DNA of 64,000 bases from Palleronia salina (GTDB lineage: Bacteria > Pseudomonadota > Alphaproteobacteria > Rhodobacterales > Rhodobacteraceae), in contig NZ_FQZA01000002.1 of the NCBI RefSeq assembly GCF_900141995.1, positions 317,501 to 381,500 on the forward strand. The letters run 5' to 3'. Under the pieces are notes generated by a model, which was given only the letters and a program-made list of their open reading frames with translations, had not been told where the DNA came from and searched no databases. How positions within the stretch are numbered: the stretch's first letter is position 1; each line of letters opens with the position of its first letter. This document shows, one piece after another, positions 28,851 to 37,915 of the stretch. The translations under genes were made by a program, and so were the position numbers.

Positions 28851-29237
28851 ATGCCTGATATCGTAAGTCTGAACCCGGTCGAGCCGACGCCGGAGGACCT
28901 GTCGCGCCTGCTGAAACTGGGGCGCGGACCGGCGGGCGGCGGTCCCAGCTCGGTGATCGAACGGCGACTGGAACGGCTGGCGAAGGCGCTTTTGCGCGCG
29001 TCGGTCGCCCTGCGCGACGATCGGCCCAGCGGCGTTGCCGAGGCCGCATGCGACGCCGCGCGGCTGGCCCGGGGGTTGGGTCTGCGCCGCGCCTTCCGGG
29101 TGGCCCAGGCGACGGCGGCCCTGGCCGGGTCGCCGGATCGCACGGCGCTGGCTGCCAATGTCGCCCGGCTGGTCCGCCTGGGCGACCAGGCGGTGACCTG
29201 CATCTGGGAGGAGGCCGACCATTCGTCGGGCGCCTGA
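28851..29237 (+). CDS. Conserved hypothetical protein, 128 aa
   Basis: Soluble, alanine- and arginine-rich protein starting MPDIVSLNPVEPTPEDLSRL. Apparently all-helical from residue 35 on (IERRLERLAKALLRASVALR and further). The end is acidic (CIWEEADHSSGA). I do not recognise a family; length and helices could fit an Hpt-like four-helix bundle, but no HxxKG phospho-His motif is visible. GGGAAGATGG precedes the ATG. It sits 63 nt upstream of the aminopeptidase gene on the same strand. Confidence 0.65.
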   Translation: MPDIVSLNPVEPTPEDLSRLLKLGRGPAGGGPSSVIERRLERLAKALLRASVALRDDRPSGVAEAACDAARLARGLGLRRAFRVAQATAALAGSPDRTALAANVARLVRLGDQAVTCIWEEADHSSGA

Positions 29238-29300
29238 GCGGTTGCACGCGCTTGTCGCTGCCCTAGTAATGGCAGGAATTGACCCTGCCAGGACAGCCCG

Positions 29301-30701
29301 ATGCCCGACCTTTCCGACGGATTTGCCCCAGCCGATGCCGATGCGCGCCCGCTCTGGGTGCTGGGGCCGGACGACCTGAAGGCGTGGCGGGCGGATCAAC
29401 CCGCCCATGTCGGCAACTGGCTCGACAAAGCGGGCTTCGCCGCGCAGGCGGGCCGGGTGATCGTGGTGCCGTCCAAGACGGGCGGGGTCCACGGCGCCGT
29501 GCTGGGCCTGGGCGAAGCGGGCCAGCGCGACCGGCACCGGTTCCTGGTTGGCGGGGCGCGGGCATCGCTGCCCGAAGGCGATTGGCAGCTGGCAGGTAAC
29601 CTGGATCCGGACGCGGCGGCCGAGGCCGCGCTGGGCTGGCTGCTGGCCGGCTACGCGTTCGGCCGGTATGCCAAGGCGCCATCGCCTGCGGCCCGGCTGG
29701 TGCCGCCCACCGCCGTGGACGCCGACCGCATCGCCGCCATCGCGGCGGGCGAGGCGCTGACCCGCGACCTGATCAACACGCCCGCCAACGACATGGGCCC
29801 GGCCGAGCTGGAATCGGCCGCGCGGGACCTGGCGACCGCGTTCGGCGCCGGGATCACGGTGACCGCGGGCGACGCGTTGAAGGACGCCAATTTCCCGCTG
29901 ATCCACACGGTCGGCCGCGCCGCCGCGCCCCATCGCGCGCCGCGCCTGATCGAGATGACCTGGGGCGACACCGGCCCGCGCCTCACGCTGGTGGGCAAGG
30001 GCGTATGCTTCGACACCGGCGGTCTGAACCTCAAGCCCGGCGCGTCCATGGGGCTGATGAAGAAGGACATGGGCGGGGCCGCCACGGTTCTTGGCCTCGC
30101 GCGCATGATCATGGCGCTGAAGCTGCCGCTGCGGCTGCGCGTCCTGGTCCCGGCGGTCGAGAACGCGGTGGGCAGCGACGCTTTCCGCCCCGGCGACATC
30201 CTGACTGCCCGCGACGGCAAGACGGTCGAGATCAACAACACCGATGCCGAGGGCCGGCTGGTGCTGGCCGACGCCCTGGCCCTGGCCGCCGAGGAGGCAT
30301 CGGACCTCACCGTTTCCATGGCCACGCTCACCGGCGCGGCGCGGGTGGCCGTCGGCCCCGACCTGGCGCCGTTCTTCTGCGATGACGACGGCATCGCGGC
30401 GGCCTTCGCGGCGGGCGGTGCGGCGGCGCGCGACCCGGTCTGGCGGATGCCGTTCTGGGCGCCCTACGAGCAGATGATCGAGCCGGGGATCGCCGACCTG
30501 GACAACGCGCCCAAGGGCGGGTTCGCCGGCGCCATCACCGCCGCGCTGTTCCTGCGGCGCTTCGCCGGCGACGGCACGCGCTACGCCCATTTCGACATCT
30601 ATGGCTGGCAGCCGCAATCGGCGCCCGCGCGTCCCAAGGGCGGCGTCGGGCAGGGGGCGCGCGCGATCCTTGCCGCGCTGCCCGGGGTTCTGGGTCTATG
30701 A
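29301..30701 (+). CDS. Leucyl aminopeptidase family (M17) protein
   Basis: Dinuclear metal aminopeptidase, cytosolic. The 466 residues contain the M17 hallmarks: LVGKGVCFDTGGLNLKPGAS (about 230-250), MKKDMGGAATVLG, and NNTDAEGRLVLADAL (about 313-327) carrying metal-binding Asp and Glu. The N-terminal domain is shorter and more divergent than PepA, as in the PepB-like subgroup. The stop overlaps the start of the NlpC/P60 gene by 4 nt (ATGA), so the pair is coupled. A role in recycling cell-wall or general peptides is inferred from that pairing. Confidence 0.93.
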   Translation: MPDLSDGFAPADADARPLWVLGPDDLKAWRADQPAHVGNWLDKAGFAAQAGRVIVVPSKTGGVHGAVLGLGEAGQRDRHRFLVGGARASLPEGDWQLAGNLDPDAAAEAALGWLLAGYAFGRYAKAPSPAARLVPPTAVDADRIAAIAAGEALTRDLINTPANDMGPAELESAARDLATAFGAGITVTAGDALKDANFPLIHTVGRAAAPHRAPRLIEMTWGDTGPRLTLVGKGVCFDTGGLNLKPGASMGLMKKDMGGAATVLGLARMIMALKLPLRLRVLVPAVENAVGSDAFRPGDILTARDGKTVEINNTDAEGRLVLADALALAAEEASDLTVSMATLTGAARVAVGPDLAPFFCDDDGIAAAFAAGGAAARDPVWRMPFWAPYEQMIEPGIADLDNAPKGGFAGAITAALFLRRFAGDGTRYAHFDIYGWQPQSAPARPKGGVGQGARAILAALPGVLGL

Positions 30702-31531
30702 GCGACCGTCGGCTCACCCCCGCCAATGGCCGCGTCGCCGCCGCGCACCTGAAAGGCATGGTCGAGGCCCTGAGCTATACCGAGGGCAGCGCGGCCAGTG
30801 TGACGGCGCCCATCACCGATATCTGGACCACGCCCGACCGGGTGGCCCGGGACCGGCAATTGCTGCGGGGCGAGGCCGTGCGCGTCTACGAACGCGCGGG
30901 CGGCATGGCCTTCATCCGGGCCGAGCGGGACGGCTACGTGGGCTACGTGCCCGAGATCGACCTGGGCGACCCGGTGGCGGCCACGCATATCATCGGCGTC
31001 CCGGCCAGCCACCTTTATCCCGCGCCGGACATGAAGATCCCAGCCATCGCGCGCCTGAGCTTCGGCGCGCGGCTGCGGGTGGTGGCCGCGTCCGACACGT
31101 TCTTCGAACTCGACGATGGCACCCACGTCCCGCGGCCCCACCTGCGACCGGCCAACCGGCCCTTCACCGACCCGGCCAGCGTCGCGCAATTGTTCTTCGG
31201 TGTGCCGTACCTTTGGGGCGGCAACTCGTCCGACGGCATCGACTGCTCGGGGCTGATCCAGGCGGCGCTCCTGGCGTCGGGGCATCCCTGCCCGGGCGAC
31301 AGCGACCTGCAAGAGGGCGTGGTGGGCCAGCCGCTGCCGGCGGATGCGGCCATCACGCGGGGCGACCTGCTGTTCTGGAAGGGTCACGTGGCAATGGCGG
31401 TGGATGGCGAAGTGCTGATCCATGCCAACGCCCACCACATGGCGACGAGCTATGAGCCCATCGTCGACGCCATCGCGCGGATCGAATCGCAGGGCGGCGG
31501 CCCGGTGACCGGCCGGCGGCGGCTGTCATAG
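30698..31531 (+). CDS. NlpC/P60 family peptidase with N-terminal SH3-like domains
   Basis: A 277-residue protein, no signal peptide. Two SH3b-like regions (about 35-90 and 100-150) precede an NlpC/P60 catalytic domain (about 155-265). The nucleophile is C183 in SSDGIDCSGLIQ and the His is H230 in FWKGHVAMAVDG, with a downstream HANAHHM that supplies the third polar residue. Such enzymes cut gamma-D-glutamyl-DAP bonds in murein peptides. Lack of a signal and coupling to the aminopeptidase suggest cytosolic muropeptide recycling, an inference. Confidence 0.9.
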   Translation: MSDRRLTPANGRVAAAHLKGMVEALSYTEGSAASVTAPITDIWTTPDRVARDRQLLRGEAVRVYERAGGMAFIRAERDGYVGYVPEIDLGDPVAATHIIGVPASHLYPAPDMKIPAIARLSFGARLRVVAASDTFFELDDGTHVPRPHLRPANRPFTDPASVAQLFFGVPYLWGGNSSDGIDCSGLIQAALLASGHPCPGDSDLQEGVVGQPLPADAAITRGDLLFWKGHVAMAVDGEVLIHANAHHMATSYEPIVDAIARIESQGGGPVTGRRRLS

Positions 31532-31549
31532 GCGGCCGAAACGCCCCGG

Positions 31550-32074
31550 TCAGCCTGCCTTTCGCCGTTTCGCGAGCTCACGATAAAGCGCGGCGGGGCT
31601 GACGCCGATGGCTTCGGCCACCTCCGTCCAGGGCCGGTCGGCCGGTGCACCGTTCAGCGCGATCCAGGCGTCGAGCCGGTCGGGCAGCCGCTTCATGCGC
31701 AGGATCTCGACCCGCGCGCGCTGGGCCTGCACCTCTTTCGCCGCGCCCGCGAACAGGTCCAGCAACGTCGCGGGCGATTCCGCCAGCCCCTCGAGAAACG
31801 CCCCGCGGGCCACCCGGCGCAGCGCAGTGTCGGTGCGGGTCTTGGCGTCGCAATGATACCGCGCGGCGAAAAGCGACGCTTCGGCCAGCAGCGTGCCGGG
31901 CCGCGCCACGTGCAGGGTCAGCGTCTCGCCCTCCGACAACGTGCGCACCAGCGCGATGGACCCCGACTCCAGGAAAATGGCGTCCCTGATCGGATCGTCG
32001 CGGTGGAACACCGGCTGTCCCGCGTCGACCCGCGTAAGCGGCGCATGGGCGAAAAGCACGGCAAGCTTGGACAT
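31550..32074 (-). CDS. Crp/Fnr family transcriptional regulator
   Basis: A 174-residue regulator, short for the family (usually 210-250). The N-terminal cyclic-nucleotide-binding-like beta roll covers about residues 5-100 (GQPVFHRDDPIRDAIFLESG, RPGTLLAEASLF). A dimerisation helix follows, then a small C-terminal helix-turn-helix (TEVAEAIGVSPAALYRELAK). No Fnr-type Cys cluster is visible. It is divergent from the putative metal cluster that begins at 32143 and could control it. The start at 32074 (MSKLAVLF) is chosen; MIRIMSK at 32086 is possible. Confidence 0.82.
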   Translation of the reverse strand: MSKLAVLFAHAPLTRVDAGQPVFHRDDPIRDAIFLESGSIALVRTLSEGETLTLHVARPGTLLAEASLFAARYHCDAKTRTDTALRRVARGAFLEGLAESPATLLDLFAGAAKEVQAQRARVEILRMKRLPDRLDAWIALNGAPADRPWTEVAEAIGVSPAALYRELAKRRKAG

Positions 32075-32142
32075 GATCCGGATCATACGCCGATGCGGGG
32101 GGGCGCGATAGTCTGACAGCACCATCGAGACAGGAGATCCCC

Positions 32143-32694
32143 ATGTTCCGCCTTGTCACCGCGACGATCCTTGCCCTGGCCGCGCCCTTCGCGACCCAGG
32201 CCCAGCACGCCGACCATTCCGCCGGGATGACCCATGGCGCCGCCCCCGCGACCCTGACCGAGCCGGGGCAGGGCGCCTTCGCCGCGCTGTCCGAGGTCGT
32301 CCAGCTGCTCGAGTCGGACCCGCACACCGATTGGTCGCGCGTCGATCTGGATGGCCTGCGCGCGCACCTGGTCGACATGGACCTGCTGGCGACCCGGGCG
32401 CAGGTCGAAACCGACGCGATCGACGGCGGCCTCACGGCGCGCGCGACCGGCGATGCGCGCGTCCTTGCCGCGCTGCGCCGCATGGTCCCGGCCCACGCCA
32501 AGCAACTGGCCGCCGATCCGTCCTGGACCGTCGCGGTCGAGGCGCGGGACGACCATGTCGTCCTGACCGTCACAGCTGACGATGCCGCCACCACGGCGCG
32601 GATCCGGGGGCTGGGGTTCTTCGGCCTCATGGCCAGCCAGGATCATCACCGCGCGCATCACCTGGCGATCGCACGCGGCGAGATGCCCCACTGA
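32143..32694 (+). CDS. Secreted His-rich hypothetical protein, 183 aa
   Basis: Clear signal peptide (MFRLVTATILALAAPFATQA). The mature start is His/Met-rich (QHADHSAGMTHG), and a second His cluster lies near the end (SQDHHRAHHLAIARGEMPH). Such patches often bind copper or other soft metals. The middle appears helical with no recognised domain. CAGGAGATC precedes the ATG. First gene of the plus-strand metal-type cluster, 68 nt from the Crp-like gene start. Confidence 0.7.
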   Translation: MFRLVTATILALAAPFATQAQHADHSAGMTHGAAPATLTEPGQGAFAALSEVVQLLESDPHTDWSRVDLDGLRAHLVDMDLLATRAQVETDAIDGGLTARATGDARVLAALRRMVPAHAKQLAADPSWTVAVEARDDHVVLTVTADDAATTARIRGLGFFGLMASQDHHRAHHLAIARGEMPH

Positions 32695-32743
32695 GGGTGC
32701 GCCCTGTTGTCGATGGGGGGCGGAAACGCTACTCTCTCGCCCG

Positions 32744-33058
32744 ATGAAAATCGGTCTTTCGGCACTCCTGTCGCTGGCGCTCCTGTTCGTTGCCAGCCTC
32801 GACGCGGCGCACGCCGCGCCGCGCGGCGGCGATTTCGCCACGACCGAAATGCCGCACCACGGGGACGGTGCCGCCGACATGGCGTGCTGCGACGGACTGT
32901 CCGGCCGGACCGCGTCCTGCCTCGGCGACCTGTTCGCGGTCGGCGCGTGGACGGCCCGGCCCGCCACGCTGCCGGTCCCGGTTCACTTCGCGGTGTCCGG
33001 CGGACGGTTCGCGGACGGGTTCCTGTGCGAACCGCCGCTGGGCCCGCCGAAGGTCTGA
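32744..33058 (+). CDS. Small secreted Cys/His-containing protein, CopL-like
   Basis: A 104-residue protein with signal peptide MKIGLSALLSLALLFVASLD (cleavage probably after AHA). The mature part has MPHHGDGAADMACCDGLSG and a third Cys in TASCLG, then a proline-rich end EPPLGPPKV. This layout, an exported HH...CC...C stretch followed by a PP-rich tail, resembles small proteins that precede copper-resistance genes (CopL-like). Assignment is inferential. It lies 66 nt upstream of the DUF411 gene. Confidence 0.6.
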   Translation: MKIGLSALLSLALLFVASLDAAHAAPRGGDFATTEMPHHGDGAADMACCDGLSGRTASCLGDLFAVGAWTARPATLPVPVHFAVSGGRFADGFLCEPPLGPPKV

Positions 33059-33124
33059 CGACTGGATCCCCTTCAATCCACGCGCTCCGGCGCATCCAGA
33101 CTTCTCCGAACAGGACCCATTCCC

Positions 33125-33601
33125 ATGACCAACCGTCGTGCTTTTCTCACCGGCCTTGGCGCCACCGCGCTGATCTCCGCCACCCCCGCCGCACGCGCCG
33201 CCACGGGCACTGCGCTGCACGTGCTGTCCTCGCCCAATTGCGGCTGCTGCCACGCCTGGGCCGACCTGGCCCGTGCCCGCGGATACGCCGTTACGGTCGA
33301 GGATCTGACCGACCCCGGCGCCCAGAAGGCCGCGCGCGGCGTGCCGGCCAACCTCGTTTCGTGCCACACCGTCGACGCGGACGGCTACGTCTTCGAGGGC
33401 CACGTGCCCTTCGAGGCGATGGAAGCCGTGCTGCGCGACCGGCCCGACATCACCGGCCTCGCGGTGCCGGGCATGCCCATGGGCTCGCCCGGAATGGGCG
33501 ACGACCCGAATGCGCGGTACGACGTGATCGCCTTCGGCGGGTCGGCGGGCGCGGGCCGCGTCTTCTACCGCGCGGGCACGCAGCGTCCCTTCGACGTCTG
33601 A
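33125..33601 (+). CDS. DUF411 metal-binding protein, exported
   Basis: A 158-residue protein. The start MTNRRAFLTGLGATALISAT has a twin-arginine motif (NRRAFLT), suggesting Tat export with cleavage after ARA. The DUF411 core starts LHVLSSPNCGCCHAWADLAR (C39, C41, C42), has a further Cys in LVSCHTV, and ends GMPMGSPGMGDDP, a Met-rich loop. DUF411 proteins often neighbour copper or other heavy-metal resistance genes; biochemical role not proven. Three nucleotides separate its stop from the cytochrome gene. Confidence 0.88.
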   Translation: MTNRRAFLTGLGATALISATPAARAATGTALHVLSSPNCGCCHAWADLARARGYAVTVEDLTDPGAQKAARGVPANLVSCHTVDADGYVFEGHVPFEAMEAVLRDRPDITGLAVPGMPMGSPGMGDDPNARYDVIAFGGSAGAGRVFYRAGTQRPFDV

Positions 33602-33604
33602 TCG

Positions 33605-34075
33605 GTGCGACGTCCGCTCTATGCGCTGGCCGGCCTCGCCCTTCTGGCGGGGCTGGCCGCCTTCCTGGTCATCGGCCCGGATCATGGTGGGGACGCGGCC
33701 TTGCTGCGCCCGGACGACCCGGACGAGATCGCGCTGGGGCGTCGTGTCTACGACGCCGAATGCGCGTCCTGCCACGGCGCCGACCTGCAAGGGCAGCCCG
33801 ATTGGCAGAGCCCGGGCGCGGATGGCCTGATGCCGGCGCCGCCGCACGACGAGACGGGGCACACCTGGCACCACCCCGACGCCATGCTGTTCGCCCTGAC
33901 CCGCGACGGGCTGGGCGCCGTGCTGGGGGATCCCGACTACGAGTCCGGCATGCCCGCCTTCGCCGGACGGCTGAGCGACGACGAAATCCGCGCCGCGCTG
34001 TCCTTCATCAAGTCCACCTGGCCGGACGAGATCCGCGCCGCCCATGACGAGATCAACGCCCGCGCCGCACAGTGA
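33605..34075 (+). CDS. Membrane-anchored or exported c-type cytochrome
   Basis: A 156-residue monoheme cytochrome c. The N-terminal hydrophobic segment (about 5-24, YALAGLALLAGLAAFLVIG) is a signal or anchor. The heme site is CASCHG (C53, C56, H57), with a likely distal Met in SGMPAFAG. Starts with GTG 3 nt after the DUF411 stop, so the two are coupled. In copper-type clusters this cytochrome usually sits between DUF411 and copC/copD, the position it has here relative to the remnant at 34101. Confidence 0.88.
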   Translation: MRRPLYALAGLALLAGLAAFLVIGPDHGGDAALLRPDDPDEIALGRRVYDAECASCHGADLQGQPDWQSPGADGLMPAPPHDETGHTWHHPDAMLFALTRDGLGAVLGDPDYESGMPAFAGRLSDDEIRAALSFIKSTWPDEIRAAHDEINARAAQ

Positions 34076-34100
34076 TGCCGCGTCTGACAGGAGACAGGAC

Positions 34101-34312
34101 ATGCGAAAGACCCCGACGACCCTCGTGACGACCGGCGCGCTGGCGGCTGTCGGAGGCGAAGCGTCGGCCCGCTCGAAGGCCAGCCCGGCGCATCGGGCGC
34201 GCTTCGGCGGTCCATCGCGATGGAAGGGGGCGCAGTTGTGCTGATCCTGCTGGTCACGGCGGCGATCACCACCGTCGCGACGCCGCCCGTGACCCTCTGG
34301 AAGGAGCCATGA
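34101..34312 (+). pseudogene. Remnant resembling the start of copC joined to the end of copD
   Basis: From ATG 34101 (GGAG eight bases ahead) a 47-codon frame gives MRKTPTTLVTTGALAAVGGE then ASARSKASPA, much like a CopC signal peptide and first mature residues, and stops at 34244. In another frame, from about 34172 to a stop at 34312, the bases give LEGQPGASGALRRSIAMEGG, a hydrophobic stretch and TPPVTL, much like the last helix of CopD copper-uptake proteins. The simplest reading is a deletion that removed most of copC and copD. The family match is from memory and moderate. Confidence 0.5.
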
Positions 34313-34713
34313 TGCTGCCGTTTCTTGCCGGGATCGCCTTCGGACTGCTGGCCATCGTCTTGCTGCGGCTCAGCGGAATGTCCCGTGACCGCGCCACCGG
34401 GCCTGTGATGCTGGTGGCGATCGCGCTGTTCTACCCCGTTTTCGCGGTCGACCACGGCGGTTTTCCCGCCTTCGTCGTGCAAGCCATGATCGCGGCGCTG
34501 TTCACCGCGGTTGCGATCCTCGGCTACCGGACCCGGCTGGCCTGGGTCGGCGTCGGGATGATCGCGCACGGGCTGTTCGACGCGGTCGCGCACACCGCCC
34601 TGAACAGCCCCGCGCCGGGCTGGTGGGGCCCCTTCTGCATCGGAATCGACGTGGTGCTGGGGCTGTGGCTGCTGACCCTGCGGCCGGAACCCGTGCGGGG
34701 AGAGGCCCGCTGA
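34309..34713 (+). CDS. Small integral membrane protein (DUF6010-like)
   Basis: A 134-residue protein with four predicted membrane segments (about 1-20, 28-48, 52-72, 108-126). His residues lie in VDHGGFPAF, IAHGLFDAVAHT. This resembles the DUF6010 family, of unknown function. The ATG (followed by a second ATG) comes after AAGGAGCC and overlaps the copD-like remnant stop, so it was probably the last gene of the metal cluster. Convergent with an SDR gene after a hairpin. Confidence 0.7.
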   Translation: MMLPFLAGIAFGLLAIVLLRLSGMSRDRATGPVMLVAIALFYPVFAVDHGGFPAFVVQAMIAALFTAVAILGYRTRLAWVGVGMIAHGLFDAVAHTALNSPAPGWWGPFCIGIDVVLGLWLLTLRPEPVRGEAR

Positions 34714-34826
34714 CTGGGCAGCAACAAGCCAGCATATGGCATGGCGCAAGGCTTTCTCGCCCCGCTGTCTTGCGCGTGGCTGGCCGTTGGCCTGTTCGTC
34801 GGCTGCTGGTGTCGAAGCGCCCGGTG

Positions 34827-34852
34827 GCGCCCCCGCTCCAAGACGGGGGCGC
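34827..34852. terminator. Perfect hairpin between convergent genes
   Basis: GCGCCCCCG (34827-34835) pairs with CGGGGGCGC (34844-34852), eight-base loop. It lies between the membrane protein gene (plus, ends 34713) and the SDR gene (minus, ends 34869). The remaining 34714-34826 shows no convincing gene. No T-run, but the stem is strong. Confidence 0.5.
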
Positions 34853-34868
34853 AAGGCGGGATGTCGGA

Positions 34869-35615
34869 TCAGACCGGCTGAACCGTCGGGCGGAACAGGA
34901 TCTCGTTCACGTCCACGTTCTCGAGCTGGGACACGGCGAAGGCCACCATGTCGGCCATGGTCGAGGACGGCACCGCGATGTCCTTGACGAAGCCGCGGAC
35001 CTGGTCGCCGAGCTCGGGCTCGGAGATGTGCTGCGTCAGTTCGGTATCCACCGCGCCGGGCGAGATGACGGTGACGCGCACGTTGTAGTCCTTCACTTCC
35101 TGCCGCAGGCCCTCGGAAATGGCGCGCACCGCGAACTTGGTCCCGCAATAGACCGCGCCGGTGGCGACTGCCTTGTGGCCGTAGACCGAGCTCACGTTGA
35201 TGATCTGGCCGGACTTCTGTTCCTTGAAGATCGGCAGCACGGCGCCGATGCCGTAGGGCGTGCCCTTCACGTTGACGTCGACCATCTGGTCCCATTCGTC
35301 CACGCGCAGGCTCTCCATGGGCGACAGCGGCATCAGGCCCGCGTTTTTGAACATCACGTCCATGCGGCCGAACGTGTCCTTGGCCTTGGCGACCAGCGCC
35401 TCGACCTCCTCGCGCTTGGTCACATCGGTGGCCAGTGCGACGGCTTCACCGCCCGCGGCCTCGATTTCCTGCCCGATGGTATCCAGGCGGTCCTGGCGGC
35501 GCGCACCCAGCGCGACCTTGGCGCCCTTGGCGGCCAGGTCACGCGCGGTGGCCTCGCCCATGCCGCTGGACGCGCCGGTGATGACGATGACCTTTCCGGT
35601 GATGTTGTCGGTCAT
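34869..35615 (-). CDS. Short-chain dehydrogenase/reductase
   Basis: A 248-residue classical SDR. NADP-binding ITGASSGMGEATA (about 12-24) is followed by LGARRQDRLD, whose Arg favours NADPH, KNAGLMPLSP (usual NNAG altered to KNAG), the catalytic Ser in INVSSVYGH and YxxxK in AVYCGTKFAVRA. Substrate unknown. GGAAGATAC lies upstream of its ATG. It is the distal gene of a minus-strand pair with the cyclophilin-like gene and belongs to the redox/cupin cluster around the broken lysR. Confidence 0.92.
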   Translation of the reverse strand: MTDNITGKVIVITGASSGMGEATARDLAAKGAKVALGARRQDRLDTIGQEIEAAGGEAVALATDVTKREEVEALVAKAKDTFGRMDVMFKNAGLMPLSPMESLRVDEWDQMVDVNVKGTPYGIGAVLPIFKEQKSGQIINVSSVYGHKAVATGAVYCGTKFAVRAISEGLRQEVKDYNVRVTVISPGAVDTELTQHISEPELGDQVRGFVKDIAVPSSTMADMVAFAVSQLENVDVNEILFRPTVQPV

Positions 35616-35669
35616 TGTATCTTCCTTTCTTCGGAATTGATCGGGACGGCCGCCGGGCCGCCCGGGAGG

Positions 35670-36104
35670 TCAGTCGGCCCGCGCGATGCGGACGGGATAG
35701 TCGCCGTCGCGGATCAGCGGGTCGATGGGATCGTCGAAGGCGCCCAGGCGGACCAGCCCGCGCGACGCTTCGAACGGCTTGTAGAAGATGGCGAGATTGC
35801 CCCAGGGCGCGTAGATCGTGATATCGCCCGTTCGCGGCGTGTAGCTGGGCGGCGCCGCGCTGGTATCCACCGCGCGGGGCAGGTCGGCCACCTTCTCGAT
35901 GCCGGGGTAGTCCGAAAGCGTCAGCTCGGGCGGAAGCATCGCCGCGAAATTGCGGGCCGCGGGGCTGTCGTCCAGCGTGGCGGCCAGCGTCGTCTCGCCG
36001 ACGGTGACGGTGATCCTTGTCATTCCGGGTTCCTCCTGTGCTGTGGCGTAGGCTCCGAATGTCAGCGCAGCGAAAAGCGCTGCCGCACGGTATGATTGTC
36101 GCAT
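35670..36104 (-). CDS. Exported cyclophilin-like fold protein
   Basis: A 144-residue protein with signal peptide (MRQSYRAAALFAALTFGAYA, cleavage near ATA-Q). The mature domain has TRITVTVGETTLAATLDDSP then ELTLSDYPGIEK, DITIYAPWGNLAIFYKPFE and a final small beta strand. This matches the bacterial cyclophilin-like (Cyclophil_like2) family, which often occurs with flavodoxin, SDR and cupin genes. Biochemical function unknown. Divergent from the cupin gene across 259 bases that contain a 23-bp dyad. Confidence 0.8.
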   Translation of the reverse strand: MRQSYRAAALFAALTFGAYATAQEEPGMTRITVTVGETTLAATLDDSPAARNFAAMLPPELTLSDYPGIEKVADLPRAVDTSAAPPSYTPRTGDITIYAPWGNLAIFYKPFEASRGLVRLGAFDDPIDPLIRDGDYPVRIARAD

Positions 36105-36181
36105 GGCGCCCTCCGCCGCGTTTCGATGAACGGGATCTAGAGGCGCCGGCCGCCCGGGATAAACCGCGGTGAATTGCATCC

Positions 36182-36204
36182 ACTCATGACAAGGTTTCAT
36201 AAGT
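36182..36204. promoter_or_regulatory. Candidate operator, 23-bp dyad
   Basis: ACTCATGA (36182-36189) and TCATAAGT (36197-36204) are inverted repeats matching 7 of 8 positions, seven bases apart. The site lies between the divergent cyclophilin-like and cupin genes. Its size and placement suit a LysR-type operator. The CTCATGA core recurs in the palindrome at 37819-37834. Confidence 0.5.
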
Positions 36205-36363
36205 CCCGCTGAAGATTGCGGCTGCGCCCGCCTCCGCGTTCATGAGGCGCGCTCAGGACCGCATCCCGCCCGGCGCCGATGATCGGGCGCGTTCCGGCAC
36301 CATTTCCGACGGGCAGACGTTCCAGAACCTGGACACCGCCACCCGAAACAGGAGACGACCGGC

Positions 36364-36852
36364 ATGAAACGACTTCTCACACCCACCCTCGCCCTGGCGC
36401 TCGCCGCGCCCGCCGCGTTCGCACAATCCATGGAGATCACCCGCGCCGAGGATCGCGCCGGCCCGATCGGCAGCGCGGACGTGTTCACCGGCACCGTCTA
36501 CGTGGCGCCGGTCCACCATTCCGACATGGCGCCGGTCAGCGCGGGCGAGGTGACGTTCATGCCCGGCGCGCGCTCGGCCTGGCAAACGCATCCCGGCGGC
36601 CAGAAGCTGGTCATCACCCACGGTACTGGCTGGACGCAGGAGCGTGGGGCCGAGCGGATCACCATGCAGGCCGGTGACGTGATCTGGTGCCCGTCGGATG
36701 TCGAGCATTGGCACGGGGCCACCGCAAGCACGTCGGTGACGCACAACGCCATTCAGGAGGTCGTCGACGGGTCGGCAGTGGTCTGGGGCGAGCACGTCAC
36801 CGACGCCGGATACGGGCAGCGAGAATCTCTGAATAATCGGCGGACGTCATGA
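36364..36852 (+). CDS. Exported cupin-domain protein
   Basis: A 162-residue protein with signal peptide (MKRLLTPTLALALAAPAAFA). The cupin barrel has VTFMPGARSAWQTHPGGQKL (motif 1 His) and DVIWCPSDVEHWHGATAST (motif 2 His pair). It is closely related in pattern to the cytosolic cupin at 39392-39787, which lacks a signal. The set resembles hydroxynitrile-lyase-like and quercetinase-like small cupins. Reaction unknown. Upstream of the lysR pseudogene, ending 57 nt before its start codon. Confidence 0.88.
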   Translation: MKRLLTPTLALALAAPAAFAQSMEITRAEDRAGPIGSADVFTGTVYVAPVHHSDMAPVSAGEVTFMPGARSAWQTHPGGQKLVITHGTGWTQERGAERITMQAGDVIWCPSDVEHWHGATASTSVTHNAIQEVVDGSAVVWGEHVTDAGYGQRESLNNRRTS

Positions 36853-36908
36853 GCGCGGCGCATGTGTCACGGGGCAGTGCAACCGACCCGCAGACCCGAG
36901 CGGCGCTC

Positions 36909-37805
<897 letters not shown>

Positions 37806-37818
37806 GCGATTGATGAAG

Positions 37819-37834
37819 GCCGCTCATGAGCGGC
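37819..37834. promoter_or_regulatory. Perfect 16-bp palindrome, candidate operator
   Basis: GCCGCTCATGAGCGGC reads the same on both strands. It is 14 nt past the lysR pseudogene stop and 81 nt before the decarboxylase-like gene. It could be an operator (CTCATGA core shared with 36182-36204) or a short terminator hairpin. Confidence 0.45.
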
Positions 37835-37915
37835 TTGCCGACCCGGCCCATTAAGGTTCGGCGGTCCGGCCCCAAGTCGGTCGGTAACAGCAACCTCACC
37901 GACAGGAGACGCCCC

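Noticed and set aside
28803-30617. A 604-codon minus-strand open frame opposite the aminopeptidase
   Set aside because: Antisense shadow of a clear M17 enzyme; composition without any recognisable fold.
34736-34870. A short plus-strand frame between the membrane protein gene and the SDR gene
   Set aside because: No ribosome site, odd composition (Trp, Cys, Arg-rich) and it runs through a perfect terminator-like hairpin.
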